5,621 nucleotides of DNA from Cyanobacteria bacterium T3Sed10_376R1m (lineage in GTDB: Bacteria; Cyanobacteriota; Cyanobacteriia; Cyanobacteriales; Cyanobacteriaceae), in contig PXEJ01000375.1 of assembly GCA_003566215.1 (NCBI GenBank), positions 1 through 5,621 of the forward strand, written 5' to 3'. The translations under genes and the position numbers were made by a program. Below, piece by piece: positions 1 to 4,953 of the stretch. Every line of letters begins with the position of its first letter. Position 1 is the first letter of the stretch. Under the pieces are notes generated by a model. It made no database searches, had not been told where the DNA came from, and was given only the letters and a program-made list of their open reading frames with translations.

Positions 1-227
1 CCAGTATTTCCCGCAGTACCTTCTACCACAGTACCACCCGGTTTTAATAAACCTTTTTTCTCCGCTTCCTCAATGATATATAAAGCTGCCCTGTCCTTAA
101 CCGAGCCTCCCGGATTAAGAAATTCTGCTTTACCCAAAATTTCGCACCCTGTTTCCTCACTAAAAGTGTTTAAACGAATCAAAGGAGTATTACCAATAGT
201 GCCTACGAAACCTTGTTTAATATCCAT
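1..227 (-). CDS. cysK: Cysteine synthase A (O-acetylserine sulfhydrylase), N-terminal part, cut by window edge
   Basis: This PLP enzyme of the cytoplasm makes cysteine from O-acetylserine and sulfide, the last step of sulfur assimilation. About 75 residues are visible, beginning [20 protein letters not shown]. The family signature NPGGSVKDR lies at about residues 38-46, and its Lys44 is the expected Schiff-base lysine for PLP. The substrate-binding loop TAGNTG at about 71-76 sits at the window edge. The loop reads EGTAGNTG rather than the EPTSGNTG common in enterobacterial CysK; I recall this variant from cyanobacterial and fungal cysteine synthases. The start at 227 puts the [12 protein letters not shown] block at the usual distance from the N-terminus. 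No clear Shine-Dalgarno sequence precedes it. It is transcribed away from ccs1. The rest of the gene lies to the left, so intactness cannot be judged. Cystathionine beta-synthase-like relatives share this fold, but the N-terminus fits CysK best. Confidence 0.9.
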   Translation of the reverse strand, partial: MDIKQGFVGTIGNTPLIRLNTFSEETGCEILGKAEFLNPGGSVKDRAALYIIEEAEKKGLLKPGGTVVEGTAGNT

Positions 228-344
228 TATTATTAATATAGTCTTAATCTTTTGATTTTACTATCTTACAATTTATTTACGACCTATTCTTGTCTATCTG
301 ACACTCAAGATTATCAATGAGTTAGTGTTTATCGCATTACTTTT

Positions 345-373
345 TTGAGGGGTATCTAGTTATCTGTTATGCT
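345..373 (+). promoter_or_regulatory. Probable sigma-70-type promoter of ccs1 with extended -10
   Basis: TTGAGG at 345-350 and TATGCT at 368-373 are separated by 17 bp. A TG at 365-366 lies one base before the -10, giving an extended -10 motif. Transcription would start near 380, leaving a leader of about 20 nt before the ccs1 ATG. Each hexamer matches consensus at four of six positions. This is a motif-based inference. Confidence 0.4.
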
Positions 374-400
374 TAACTTAACAACCTTCTGTTTTGGTGT

Positions 401-1750
401 ATGAGCATTTCTGACTCTTCTAATAATTTATCTCTTAATCGTCAACTAAGTAAATTTTCTCGTAAAACGGTTGGCGTTGTTGCTGATTTACGATTAGCAA
501 TTATACTGTTACTTGCGATCGCACTTTTTAGTATTAGTGGTACAATAATTGAGCAAAATCAGGGGCTATCATATTATCAAGAAAACTATCCCCAAGAACC
601 AGCTCTATTTGGTTTTTTAACTTGGCAAGTATTATTAGATATTGGCTTAAATCATGTTTATACAACATGGTGGTATTTATCAATTTTGGTACTTTTTGGA
701 ACAAGTTTAATTGCTTGTACATTTAAAAGACAATTACCAGCTCTAAAAGCCGCTAAAATCTGGAAATATTATCGTCAACCGAAGGAATTTAACAAATTAG
801 CATTAAGTGCTGAATTAAACTTAATAGAATCAGCCCAAATTAAAGATAATTTACAAAAAAAAGGTTATAAAGTATATCAAGAAAATAACTGTCTATACGC
901 CCAAAAAGGTATTAGTGGAAGAATTGGACCAATTATTGTCCATGTAGGCATGATTGTAATATTATTAGGAGCAATATGGGGAGCTTTTACAGGCTTTTTT
1001 GCTCAAGAAATGGTCGCCGAAGGGGAAACTTTTACCATTAAAAACTTTATTGAAGCTGGGGCATTAACTAATTTAAAAAAACCTCAAGATTTTTCTATTA
1101 AAGTAAATGATTTTCGCATTGATTACAGTCCACAAGGAGCAGTAGATCAATTTTATTCTGATTTATCAGTGATAGATAAACAAGGAAAAGAATTAAATCG
1201 CAAAACAATTTTTGTAAATGAACCCTTACGGTATAAAGGGGTTACTTTTTATCAAACAAATTGGGGAATTTCTGGTGTAAAAGTGCAGTTAAATAATAGC
1301 CCTATTTTTAAATTACCAATGGCGGAAATACCTACCAAGGGAAATGGTAGAATTTGGGGAACATGGATTCCTACCAAACCGGATATGAGTGAGGGAGTTT
1401 CTTTGATTACCAAAGACTTACAGGGTACAATGTTTATCTATGACATGAAGGGTGAATTGGTCAGTGCTACGCGCCCCGGAATGCCTGTTCAAGTTAATGG
1501 GATTAACCTCAAAATTTTAGATTTAATTGGCTCAACTGGGTTACAAATAAAAGCTGACCCCGGTGTACCAGTAGTTTATCTTGGTTTTGCACTTTTAATG
1601 GTCGGAGTGGTTATGAGCTATGTTTCTTTTTCTCAGGTTTGGGTTTTACAATCCGAGGATTCTACTTTTTTGGGTGGCAAAACTAACCGGGCACAAGTAG
1701 CTTTTGAGCGGGAAATTTTTACTCTTATGGAAGGATTAGATCAAACGTAA
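401..1750 (+). CDS. ccs1: Cytochrome c biogenesis protein Ccs1/CcsB (ResB family)
   Basis: Ccs1 works with CcsA in the System II (Ccs) pathway. The pair delivers heme across the membrane and supports its attachment to apocytochromes c such as cytochrome f and c6 in the thylakoid lumen. The 449-residue protein has normal family length and the ResB layout: a polar N-terminus, TM1 at about 29-50, TM2 at about 88-107, TM3 at about 174-195, a large lumenal domain at about 200-388, and TM4 at about 390-411 with a short cytoplasmic tail. Typical motifs are GTIIEQNQ after TM1, the TM3 segment GPIIVHVGM with the conserved His181 implicated in heme handling, and [16 protein letters not shown] at about 274-289. 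The ATG at 401 is the first plausible start and follows a promoter-like sequence; no Shine-Dalgarno is evident. The partner ccsA is not in the window. The reading frame is intact, and the call is firm. Confidence 0.95.
   Translation: MSISDSSNNLSLNRQLSKFSRKTVGVVADLRLAIILLLAIALFSISGTIIEQNQGLSYYQENYPQEPALFGFLTWQVLLDIGLNHVYTTWWYLSILVLFGTSLIACTFKRQLPALKAAKIWKYYRQPKEFNKLALSAELNLIESAQIKDNLQKKGYKVYQENNCLYAQKGISGRIGPIIVHVGMIVILLGAIWGAFTGFFAQEMVAEGETFTIKNFIEAGALTNLKKPQDFSIKVNDFRIDYSPQGAVDQFYSDLSVIDKQGKELNRKTIFVNEPLRYKGVTFYQTNWGISGVKVQLNNSPIFKLPMAEIPTKGNGRIWGTWIPTKPDMSEGVSLITKDLQGTMFIYDMKGELVSATRPGMPVQVNGINLKILDLIGSTGLQIKADPGVPVVYLGFALLMVGVVMSYVSFSQVWVLQSEDSTFLGGKTNRAQVAFEREIFTLMEGLDQT
515..522. repeat. 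HIP1 palindrome GCGATCGC in ccs1
   Basis: An exact copy of the highly iterated cyanobacterial octamer. It is in frame here as GCG ATC GC, encoding Ala39-Ile40-Ala41 in the first membrane segment of Ccs1. Confidence 0.9.
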
Positions 1751-1751
1751 T

Positions 1752-1932
1752 TAGGCTTTGCTGAAAAAGTGCTGTGGTGAGATGAATTGACAATTGTGAG
1801 GTTTTATTCTCTGGGTGTATGATCTGTAATTTTGTACTTTTAACTATTTTTTTGTCAAAAAAGCGTTACTTTTCTATATATTTTTTTAATACTGGTAGAA
1901 TGATGAATCAGATCTAAATTCAGTAAAGCCTA
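1752..1932. mobile_element. Candidate miniature inverted-repeat element (MITE-like) between ccs1 and doxX
   Basis: The convergent spacer starts with GGCTTTGCTGAA (1754-1765) and ends with TTCAGTAAAGCC (1919-1930). These are inverted repeats matching at 11 of 12 positions. Each outer end is flanked by TA (1752-1753 and 1931-1932), as expected of TA target duplication by Tc1/mariner/IS630-type transposases. The block between them, about 177 bp, is AT-rich and has no convincing gene; its longest reading frame is a low-complexity 32-codon one at 1819-1917. Removing the block plus one TA would leave the ccs1 TAA directly abutting a TAA stop for doxX, a tidy convergent junction. The termini also resemble the GGCTTTGTTGAA-like ends of some IS5-family elements, so family assignment is open. 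A chance repeat, or a long-loop RNA structure, cannot be excluded from one copy. Confidence 0.4.
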
Positions 1933-2292
1933 TTTATTATCAATGCTAACAGCCCCCGAACCATAACTAATAATTAAGAGCAATCCACCGATCAGAGCTA
2001 TATTTTTCAAAAATCCTGACAAATCAGAAGCTATAGGGTGAAAGATAATAGTAGTAGGAATAAGAAAAAGAATCAGTAAAATGGCTCCGATATTTGATTT
2101 ATAACCCAAAATCAAGGATAAAGATCCTAATAATAGGAACACAATCGCCCCACCTCCTAGCAATGGTGCTAAAGGCAATCCTTGATCAGCAATAGTAGAA
2201 ATAAAACTAGGAAAATTTAGAAGATGCTGTACCCCAGCATTCAAAAATATTAAAGATAAACAAACTCTTCCTGCTAGTGGTAAATATTTCAT
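1930..2292 (-). CDS. DoxX family membrane protein
   Basis: A 120-residue, very hydrophobic protein with four likely membrane segments (about 4-24, 42-63, 67-85 and 94-110), matching the DoxX family in size and topology. Family-like landmarks are GRVCLSLIFLNAGVQHLLNF near the N-terminus, the LGYKSNIGA turn before TM3, IIFHP at about 82-86, and FLKNIALIGGLLLI entering TM4. DoxX proteins are inner-membrane proteins. Archaeal relatives are subunits of thiosulfate:quinone oxidoreductase, and others are linked to redox stress, but the substrate of this one cannot be read from sequence. The start at 2292 precedes an immediate hydrophobic helix, and no Shine-Dalgarno is visible. The TAG stop lies at the edge of the candidate MITE: TA comes from the flank and G from the repeat. 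It follows hfq on the same strand after 95 bp and may have its own promoter. Confidence 0.85.
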   Translation of the reverse strand: MKYLPLAGRVCLSLIFLNAGVQHLLNFPSFISTIADQGLPLAPLLGGGAIVFLLLGSLSLILGYKSNIGAILLILFLIPTTIIFHPIASDLSGFLKNIALIGGLLLIISYGSGAVSIDNK

Positions 2293-2318
2293 AATGATAA
2301 TTAATTTTAGTTAAACCT

Positions 2319-2348
2319 ATAGTAATACTTAGTTTATTTACTTGCTAA
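2319..2348 (-). promoter_or_regulatory. Weak promoter candidate for the DoxX-family gene
   Basis: On the minus strand, TTAGCA (2343-2348) and TACTAT (2319-2324) are separated by 18 bp. The start site would be near 2312, about 20 nt before the ATG. Both boxes are only partial matches in AT-rich DNA. Read-through from hfq is an alternative. Confidence 0.25.
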
Positions 2349-2371
2349 GGTAGCTTATCTTCTAAATCTCT

Positions 2372-2391
2372 CTAAAAAACTAAATTTTTAG
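2372..2391 (-). terminator. AT-only hairpin at the end of hfq, possible weak terminator
   Basis: A perfect 7-bp dyad (2372-2378 with 2385-2391) encloses a 6-nt loop and begins within the last hfq codons, overlapping its TAA stop. Read on the minus strand, the 3' arm is itself a T-run. The stem has only one G-C pair, so it is thermodynamically weak; partial termination at most is inferred. Confidence 0.25.
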
Positions 2392-2597
2392 TGAGGTTTT
2401 ATGTAAGCTATGGCATGAATCCAAATTAAGGCTTTTTCTTCTCTATTTTCTAATAAACAAAGGCAGTTTTCATCTAGCCATAAAATTCTTCCCTCAGCAG
2501 TTTGATTGTTAAGTAAACCGATTTCTACGGATGTTTTATCTTTTATAAAAGATTGAATTTGACGTACACTAGGAAGACCAGTATTAAAAGTTGGCAT
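2388..2597 (-). CDS. hfq: Cyanobacterial-type Hfq (Sm-like protein)
   Basis: A 69-residue Sm-fold protein beginning MPTFNTGLPSVRQIQSFIKDK, with the GLPSVRQ(I/V)Q and VEIGLL blocks typical of cyanobacterial Hfq. The Sm1 strands span about residues 20-50 and Sm2 about 56-66 (WIHAIAYIKP). It lacks the QDPFLN N-terminal motif of enterobacterial Hfq and the C-terminal tail. Published work on the Synechocystis protein found that it binds RNA poorly by the usual surfaces and acts at the type IV pilus base through PilB1, affecting motility and DNA uptake. The same role here is an inference. His61-Ala62-Ile63 resembles the canonical KHAI Sm2 motif, although the preceding Lys is Ile. The location next to dapF agrees with the hfq-dapF pairing I recall in other cyanobacteria. 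The start lies 25 bp from the dapF start on the other strand, and no Shine-Dalgarno is seen. Confidence 0.93.
   Translation of the reverse strand: MPTFNTGLPSVRQIQSFIKDKTSVEIGLLNNQTAEGRILWLDENCLCLLENREEKALIWIHAIAYIKPH
2559..2587 (+). promoter_or_regulatory. Probable dapF promoter located inside hfq
   Basis: TTGACG at 2559-2564 and TATTAA at 2582-2587 are exactly 17 bp apart. The predicted start near 2594 leaves a leader of about 29 nt that contains the dapF Shine-Dalgarno. The -35 matches consensus at five of six positions and the -10 at four. The element lies within the first codons of hfq on the opposite strand, as the 25-bp gap between the genes requires. Confidence 0.5.
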
Positions 2598-2622
2598 TTT
2601 TTATTCGAGGGAGAAAATACTT

Positions 2623-3459
2623 ATGCAGTTTGGCAAATATCATGGACTTGGTAATGATTTTATTTTGATTGATAATCGTCAATGTGATCAACCTTTGGTA
2701 TCTGCTGATGAGGCAGTGAAAATGTGCGATCGCCACTTCGGCATTGGTGCTGATGGGGTAATCTTTGTTTTACCAGCTCAAAACAACTGCGATTATACCA
2801 TGAGAATCTTCAATTCCGATGGTTCAGAACCAGAAATGTGTGGTAACGGTATTCGCTGTTTTGCCCAATTTATCACAGAATTAGAAGGTCAAGAGGAAAT
2901 TGGCAGAAAGTACCCCATTCACACTTTAGCTGGCACTATTACCCCTACAATCAAAGGAAATGGGATGATTAGGGTGGATATGGGTGAACCTCAATTGATG
3001 GCGGAGAAAATACCGACCACTTTAGGTAAACCAGGGGACAAGGTAATTAATCAATCCTTAACCGTTGAAGGAATTGAATATGAGGTAAGTTGCGTTAGCA
3101 TGGGTAATCCTCATTGTTTAGTTTTTGTAGAAGATGTAGAAAATTTTAGTGTGGAAACCATTGGTTCTAAGTTTGAAACTAACCCTGTATTTCCCCAAAA
3201 AACTAACACCGAGTTCATCCAAGTTATGAACCCTAATTACCTTAAAATGCGAGTGTGGGAAAGGGGTGCAGGGATTACCCTAGCTTGTGGTACTGGGGCT
3301 TGTGCTACGGTGGTGGCAGGGGTTTTAAATGGAAAATGCCATCGTATTTGTACGGTGGAATTACCCGGAGGATGTCTAGAAATAGAATGGAGTAGAGAAG
3401 ATAATCATGTTTATATGACAGGTCCGGCTACTAAAGTATTTTCTGGACAATTCCTTTAG
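2623..3459 (+). CDS. dapF: Diaminopimelate epimerase
   Basis: This PLP-independent racemase converts LL- to meso-diaminopimelate in the cytoplasm, supplying lysine and peptidoglycan synthesis. The 278 residues match the family length. The N-terminal signature KYHGLGNDFILID is at about 5-17. The first catalytic cysteine is Cys73 in NSDGSEPEMCGNGIRCFAQF, and the second is Cys222 in GAGITLACGTGACA. Substrate-binding blocks GNPH (161-164) and WERGAG (212-217) are also present, so both halves of the pseudo-symmetric fold look functional. The start is well supported: a purine-rich GAGGGAG (2607-2613) lies 9 nt upstream, and the KYHGLGND motif begins at residue 5 as usual. The gene is divergent from hfq with a 25-bp gap, and its TAG stop overlaps the stop of the convergent DUF151 gene. 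The coding sequence is intact with no oddities. Confidence 0.98.
   Translation: MQFGKYHGLGNDFILIDNRQCDQPLVSADEAVKMCDRHFGIGADGVIFVLPAQNNCDYTMRIFNSDGSEPEMCGNGIRCFAQFITELEGQEEIGRKYPIHTLAGTITPTIKGNGMIRVDMGEPQLMAEKIPTTLGKPGDKVINQSLTVEGIEYEVSCVSMGNPHCLVFVEDVENFSVETIGSKFETNPVFPQKTNTEFIQVMNPNYLKMRVWERGAGITLACGTGACATVVAGVLNGKCHRICTVELPGGCLEIEWSREDNHVYMTGPATKVFSGQFL
2726..2733. repeat. HIP1 palindrome GCGATCGC in dapF
   Basis: An exact octamer covering the codons for Cys35-Asp36-Arg37. It is in a different reading phase from the other three copies in the window. Confidence 0.9.
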
Positions 3460-3956
3460 TCGTCAAGGGTTTGACGGGCTCGGCGAATTAATTCCTCTGG
3501 ACTTAGTTCGGCAACAAATTCCCGAAAGGCTTCCATTTCTTGCTCGTCCGCTTCCCTATCTACAGGAATAGAAGCATCTAAAACTACTTCTTCCATCACC
3601 CATATAGGGCAACCCTCCCTAATAGCGATGGCAATAGCATCACTAGGACGACAATCAATATTTTTCTCTTTTTTCCCCATTTTGGTACACAATAAAGCGT
3701 AAAAAGTATTATCTTCTAAAGCATTGATAACCACACGCTCTAACTTTACATTCCAGACGTGGAAAATATCGAGCATAAGATCATGGGTTAGGGGGCGGGG
3801 AGTGGGTTGTTGTTCCAAGGCCGCAATGATGGATCTGGCTTGATCTTGTCCTATGTAAATAGGTAAAGCACGACGTTGGGTCCCATCCTTTAAGAGTACA
3901 ATGGGGCTACGACTAACAGCATCAAGGGCGATCGCCGCCACTTTCATTTCGATCAT
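3456..3956 (-). CDS. Bifunctional nuclease (BFN/DUF151) family protein
   Basis: A 166-residue soluble protein dominated by a BFN/DUF151 domain (about 4-132). Characteristic segments are SPIVLLKDG, RRALPIYIGQDQA (28-40), RPLTHDL (54-60) and the family hallmark DCRPSDAIAIAIR (101-113). The C-terminal tail, about 133-166, is acidic and probably helical. Plant members have been described as having both RNase and DNase activity, and a Thermotoga member has a solved structure. The role in cyanobacteria is unsettled, so nuclease activity is only a family-level inference. I chose the ATG at 3956 (MIEMKV); the internal ATG at 3947 would drop three residues and is a real alternative. It lies downstream of apcF on the same strand, 167 bp away and beyond a hairpin, so an independent promoter is likely. 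Its TAA stop overlaps the dapF stop tail-to-tail. No transmembrane segment or signal peptide is apparent. Confidence 0.9.
   Translation of the reverse strand: MIEMKVAAIALDAVSRSPIVLLKDGTQRRALPIYIGQDQARSIIAALEQQPTPRPLTHDLMLDIFHVWNVKLERVVINALEDNTFYALLCTKMGKKEKNIDCRPSDAIAIAIREGCPIWVMEEVVLDASIPVDREADEQEMEAFREFVAELSPEELIRRARQTLDD
3928..3935. repeat. HIP1 palindrome GCGATCGC in the DUF151 gene
   Basis: An exact octamer near the 5' end of the minus-strand gene, in frame as Ala8-Ile9-Ala10 of the protein. Confidence 0.9.
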
Positions 3957-4034
3957 CTATTTATCTCACTCTATTAGTAGGGAATACTTTTAAGATCTAT
4001 AAATTAATTGTACACCTAAAACTAATCCCCTTCC

Positions 4035-4063
4035 GTAAAGACGTTCAGAATTAACGCCTTTAC
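4035..4063 (-). terminator. Strong hairpin downstream of apcF, probable 3'-end structure
   Basis: Two 11-nt arms (4035-4045 and 4053-4063) enclose a 7-nt loop. On the minus strand the RNA pairs fully, GUAAAGGCGUU with AACGUCUUUAC, including one G-U. On the plus strand the same position would be an A-C mismatch, so the structure suits transcription from apcF. It lies about 60 nt after the apcF stop. No U-run follows directly, so it may be an RNA 3'-end stabiliser or attenuator before the DUF151 gene rather than a classical intrinsic terminator. Confidence 0.45.
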
Positions 4064-4123
4064 TAGGAATCCCATTATGATTAAGAACCTGAAGGAAAAA
4101 AAGATAAAAACCTTATTCTTCCA

Positions 4124-4636
4124 TTAGATAGAAACTTCACTCAATTCACGGGTAATGTGATCGAAGGGTTGATCGATGAAGGAAGTATCTTCAATACCAG
4201 AGGAAAAAGCCATATCTTTAATCATTTCCTTCATGATTTGTACACCACGAACCGTAGGTGCGATAGGTACACAAAGAGAGTTATAGGTTTCTCTTAACCC
4301 CTGCAATACACGCTCATCTAATACGCTGGTATCCCCTGCAATGAGGGCATAACTAGCATAACGAAGGTAATAGTCCATATCACGTAAACAGGCGGAATAA
4401 CGACGGGTAGTGTAAGCATTTCCCCCCGCACGAATTAATTCTGGTACTTCCTCAAATAATTGTTTACCAGCATTTAAGACCAACTCAGGAGAGTTAGCAT
4501 TAATTAGATTGGCAACTTGAATTCTAGTTGTACCAGACTGAAAATAAGATTTTAAAGAATCGATCGCATCTCGATCTAAATAACGACCAGAAACATCATA
4601 ACTTTTAATTAAGTTAGTTACGGCATCGAGTAACAT
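4124..4636 (-). CDS. apcF: Allophycocyanin beta-18 subunit
   Basis: ApcF is a minor phycobilisome-core subunit. It pairs near the linker ApcE in the basal cylinders and helps pass energy to photosystem II as part of the terminal-emitter discs, on the cytoplasmic face of the thylakoid. The 170 residues form a phycobiliprotein globin-like fold. Cys83 in RRYSACLRDMDYYLRY is the phycocyanobilin attachment site, and Asn73 in GGNAYTTRRY is the position methylated in beta subunits. ERVLQGLRETYNSL (108-121) and PTVRG are typical. The LFEEVPELI stretch (60-68) and the extended tail FIDQPFDHITRELSEVSI separate it from ApcB, which is about 161 residues. GGGAG at 4643-4647 lies 6 nt upstream and supports the ATG at 4636. 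Cys122 in LCVPIAP is where Gly is common, and the N-terminus MLLDAV has one more residue than the MRDAV-type starts I recall. It is a single gene, with no other phycobilisome genes adjacent. Confidence 0.95.
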   Translation of the reverse strand: MLLDAVTNLIKSYDVSGRYLDRDAIDSLKSYFQSGTTRIQVANLINANSPELVLNAGKQLFEEVPELIRAGGNAYTTRRYSACLRDMDYYLRYASYALIAGDTSVLDERVLQGLRETYNSLCVPIAPTVRGVQIMKEMIKDMAFSSGIEDTSFIDQPFDHITRELSEVSI

Positions 4637-4696
4637 TTTTTTCTCCCAACAAATATATTATTTTTAACTTTTAACTATTTTAAAGAGTCATATTTT

Positions 4697-4727
4697 ATTT
4701 TAATCCTGATTTTGACCATCAAGTCAA
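4697..4727 (-). promoter_or_regulatory. Candidate apcF promoter with operator-like dyad
   Basis: On the minus strand, TTGACT (4722-4727) is a five-of-six -35. TAAAAT (4697-4702) is a five-of-six -10 at 19 bp; ATTAAA at 17 bp is a poorer alternative. Transcription would begin near 4690, giving an AT-rich leader of about 50 nt. The -35 is one arm of a perfect TTGAC-N6-GTCAA dyad (4712-4727), a plausible binding site for a dimeric regulator. Confidence 0.35.
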
Positions 4728-4750
4728 CTACAGAATCGCAACTATGATAC

Positions 4751-4772
4751 AGTACCACTTTATAATCGTACT
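4751..4772 (+). promoter_or_regulatory. TATAAT element inside an AGTAC-N12-GTACT dyad, possible protease-gene promoter
   Basis: A perfect consensus -10 (TATAAT, 4761-4766) lies between inverted arms AGTAC (4751-4755) and GTACT (4768-4772). No recognisable -35 sits 16-18 bp upstream, so it would need an activator or a non-housekeeping sigma factor. A start near 4773 would give a leader of about 180 nt for the plus-strand protease gene. Confidence 0.25.
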
Positions 4773-4803
4773 TATGGACTAATCATGATACTAGAAGAAC
4801 CGA

Positions 4804-4821
4804 GTTTTCTTTCGGGAAAAC
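4804..4821 (+). other. Hairpin with UUCG loop in the putative protease leader
   Basis: GTTTTC (4804-4809) pairs with GAAAAC (4816-4821). In plus-strand RNA an added U-G pair would close a UUCG tetraloop, giving a 7-bp stem. No T-run follows immediately, so it is not a typical terminator; a leader-stability element is possible. Confidence 0.3.
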
Positions 4822-4858
4822 ACTACCAACAATTTTCTTAAAGAAACCAGTCAGTAGC

Positions 4859-4876
4859 TTTACAATAGTTATCATA
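4859..4876 (+). promoter_or_regulatory. HLR1-like box upstream of the HtrA-family gene
   Basis: TTTACAAT-AG-TTATCATA resembles the RpaB-binding HLR1 pattern of two (G/T)TTACA(A/T)(A/T) repeats with a 2-nt gap. The first half is perfect and the second has two mismatches. RpaB controls high-light and stress genes in cyanobacteria, which would suit an HtrA protease. The match is imperfect and the DNA is AT-rich. Confidence 0.25.
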
Positions 4877-4953
4877 AACAGCGAGACTATTATCTTATTT
4901 TTAAACCTTTATTGATAAGAAAAGTATCAAATCTTTACATATTTTCTAATTTT

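Larger units (their letters stand above)
4637..4953. other. 317-bp divergent intergenic region between apcF and the HtrA-family gene
   Basis: No credible gene is seen here. It holds, in order: the apcF Shine-Dalgarno and AT-rich leader, an apcF promoter candidate with a TTGAC dyad, an AGTAC dyad around a TATAAT, a UUCG-type hairpin, an HLR1-like box, and an AT-rich stretch leading to the protease start. An 18-codon frame at 4785-4841 (beginning MILEEPSF) lies in the putative protease leader but has no Shine-Dalgarno. Confidence 0.6.

Noticed and set aside
73..255. A 60-codon plus-strand open frame at the left edge
   Set aside because: It is antisense to the clear cysK coding frame and resembles no protein I know.
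534..722. A 62-codon minus-strand open frame within ccs1
   Set aside because: It is antisense to the conserved Ccs1 membrane region; a shadow of the real gene.
1847..1862. T7-GTC-A6 dyad as a bidirectional terminator for ccs1 and doxX
   Set aside because: The stem is A-T only with a 3-nt loop and lacks a G-C core, so it is too weak to call.
1819..1917. A 32-codon plus-strand frame in the ccs1-doxX spacer
   Set aside because: It is low-complexity, rich in Phe and Ile from AT-rich DNA, has no Shine-Dalgarno and lies inside the candidate mobile element.
4752..4771. NtcA site between apcF and the protease gene
   Set aside because: GTA and TAC are present, but their spacing is 14 bp, not the 8 bp NtcA requires.
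4785..4841. An 18-codon upstream frame before the protease gene
   Set aside because: It has no Shine-Dalgarno and no evident conservation; a frame this short is expected by chance. It is noted only in the context of the hairpin.
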